The notes beneath the pieces are model-generated. The model was not told the DNA's origin, did not search any database, and saw only the letters and a list, made by a program, of their open reading frames with translations. Source: Girardinichthys multiradiatus (Eukaryota > Chordata > Actinopteri > Cyprinodontiformes > Goodeidae). From it: a stretch of DNA of 64,000 bases. The translations under genes were made by a program, and so were the position numbers. This document shows positions 62,646 through 64,000 of this stretch, piece after piece. Within the stretch, counting starts at the first letter, position 1. Each line of letters opens with the position of its first letter. The DNA is taken from contig NC_061804.1 of assembly GCF_021462225.1 (NCBI RefSeq), forward strand, positions 42,223,975 to 42,287,974, given 5' to 3'.

Positions 62646-62896
62646 CAGGTCCTTCTCAAAATATTAGCATATTGTGATAAAGTTCATTATTTTCCATAAT
62701 GTCATGATGAAAATTTAACATTCATATATTTTAGATTCATTGCACACTAACTGAAATATTTCAGGTCTTTTATTGTCTTAATACGGATGATTTTGGCATA
62801 CAGCTCATGAAAACCCAAAATTCCTATCTCACAAAATTAGCATATTTCATCCGACCTATAAAAGAAAAGTGTTTTTAATACAAAAAACGTCAACCT
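62646..62896 (-). mobile_element. Tc1 copy-family right end only
   Basis: TA|CAGGTCCTTCTCAAAATATT starts the terminal repeat. The continuation ttcatccgacctataaaag and gtgtttttaatacaaaaaac is the reverse complement of the right end of the elements at 15173 and 54539. The rest of the element is missing. Confidence 0.85.
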
Positions 62897-62909
62897 AGAT
62901 CTCAGTGCT

Positions 62910-63605
62910 GCATTACCAGAATAGAATTTAAAATTCTCCTCCTCACATATAAACCCTTAATGATCTAGCTCCATTATACATCAGAGATCTGATTGTTCCA
63001 TATGTTCCGAACAGAGCACTTCGTTCTCAGACTGCAGGTTTACTGGTGGTTCCTAGAGTCTCTAGAAGTAGAATGGGAGGCAGATCCTTTAGTTATCAGG
63101 CTCCTCTCCTGTGGAGACAGCTGCTAGGTTTAGTCTGTGAGGCAGACACCCTGTCTACTTTTAAGTCTAGGCTTAAAACTTTCCTTTTTGATAAAGCTTA
63201 TAGTTACAGTGGCTTAGGTTATCCTGAGCTATCTCTGTAGTTATGCTGCTATAGGCTTAGACTGCTGGAGGACACAATGACCACTTTCACTCTCTCTGTT
63301 ACATTCCCATACTACTTTCCAATTTTGCATTATTTGTTGTTATTTCAGCTTTTAACTTTATGTTCTCTCTCTTTTCTCTTCCTAGAAGCTACACCTGGCC
63401 TGATGCTGTATCTACCTGTGACAACTTCCTGGAGGGGGGCATTGTCCAAGCTTCTGCTACCAACCCATTTTTCTCGTAGACATAGCTATTGGCTGAGCTT
63501 TTACTGTGACTAACTCTATGTGCTCTCTCTCATACTCTAAACCTGAAAACTGGCTCAGAGTTTATCTGTTTTTTCTTCCTAGATGAAGCCACTAAAGGAG
63601 CTACA
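62910..63605 (+). mobile_element. LINE 3' part, same family as 29090-32610
   Basis: Matches 29840-30830: aatttaaaattctcctcctc, tcagagatctgattgttcca and gcaggtttactggtggttcc. The short frame [18 protein letters not shown] is the conserved C-terminal word of this LINE type. Confidence 0.75.
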
Positions 63606-63607
63606 TC

Positions 63608-63795
63608 CATTCAATTCAATTCAATTCAGTTTTATTTATATAGCACCAATTCACAACACATGTTGTCTCAAGGCACTTCACAACAGTCAGGTACATACAT
63701 TCCAATTAATCCTAACAATTGAACAGTGTAGTTGGAGTTAGCTTTTTATTCAAATTGCATCAAAAGTTTTTCTATCTAAGGAAACCCAGCAGATT
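63608..63795 (-). mobile_element. Inverted LINE 3' tail
   Basis: Begins ccattcaattcaattcaatt and continues as the reverse complement of 32610-32527 and then of about 31250-31140, i.e. the LINE tail without the Tc1 insertion found in intron 5. Confidence 0.8.
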
Positions 63796-63796
63796 A

Positions 63797-64000
63797 CAGG
63801 TCCTTCTCAAAATATTAGCATATTGTGATAAAGTTCATTATTTTCCATAATGTAATGATGAAAATGTAAGATTCATATATTTTAGATTCATTGCACACTA
63901 ACTGAAATATTTCAGGTCTTTTATTGTCTTAATACGGATGATTTTGGCATACAGCTCATGAAAACCCAAAATTCCTATCTCACAAAATTAGCATATCATT
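63797..64000 (+). mobile_element. Tc1-like element, left end, cut by window edge
   Basis: TA|CAGGTCCTTCTCAAAATATT and the full left terminal repeat, continuing into atcatt at the window end as in the copy at 15173. The rest lies outside. Confidence 0.85.

Overview
The window is vertebrate nuclear DNA, almost certainly from a teleost fish. The evidence is large AT-rich introns with GT-AG junctions, many Tc1-like, hAT-like, L2/Rex-like, RTE-like and Ty3/gypsy elements of the kinds that fill fish genomes, and one recognisable ciliary gene. The species cannot be fixed from the sequence; the repeat mixture looks percomorph, perhaps cyprinodontiform, but that is only an impression.

Layout. Positions 1-5192 hold the 3' end of an unrecognised plus-strand gene: one terminal coding exon (4978-5192), with a near-complete but broken L2-type LINE just upstream. 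Positions 5193-20080 are intergenic or long 3' UTR sequence without convincing genes. This stretch carries two Tc1-like elements (a decayed remnant at 7293-8625 and a well-preserved copy at 15173-16783), a 3' LINE stub, a GC-rich strand-skewed repeat and a tRNA-SINE-like repeat. Positions 20089-57860 contain a complete plus-strand CFAP58 (CCDC147) orthologue that I assembled as 18 coding exons, about 862 codons, against 872 residues in human. Its promoter carries two RFX-type X-boxes flanking a TCTCGCGAGA element, and the first coding exon is only ATGGAG. Positions 57860-64000 are repeat-rich downstream sequence (SINEs, hAT-like MITE, LINE pieces, Tc1 ends), with another copy of the Tc1 element cut by the window edge.

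The gene's compact exon clusters are separated by four large introns swollen by nested transposons. Intron 1 holds an hAT-like MITE with an internal palindrome array, a full-length reversed RTE-like LINE and a gypsy gag-protease scrap. Intron 5 holds a LINE that contains a Tc1 element. Intron 7 holds a gypsy element that itself received a second gypsy element in the opposite orientation, and then a duplicated half of exon 7 with another LTR copy. Intron 11 holds a long-TIR DNA transposon containing a MITE and an RTE-like LINE. Intron 15 is almost entirely one old Tc1-like element containing an L2 LINE, which contains an RTE-like LINE, plus a second Tc1 insertion.

No new enzymatic or defence system was found. 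The most useful observations are the ciliary promoter architecture with its two-codon first exon, the apparent joining of two alleles (full element versus solo LTR) at exon 7, a GC-AG intron in CFAP58, and the insertion order readable from the nested elements. Exon junctions were placed by reading frame, splice consensus and my memory of the human CFAP58 protein; no alignment was run.
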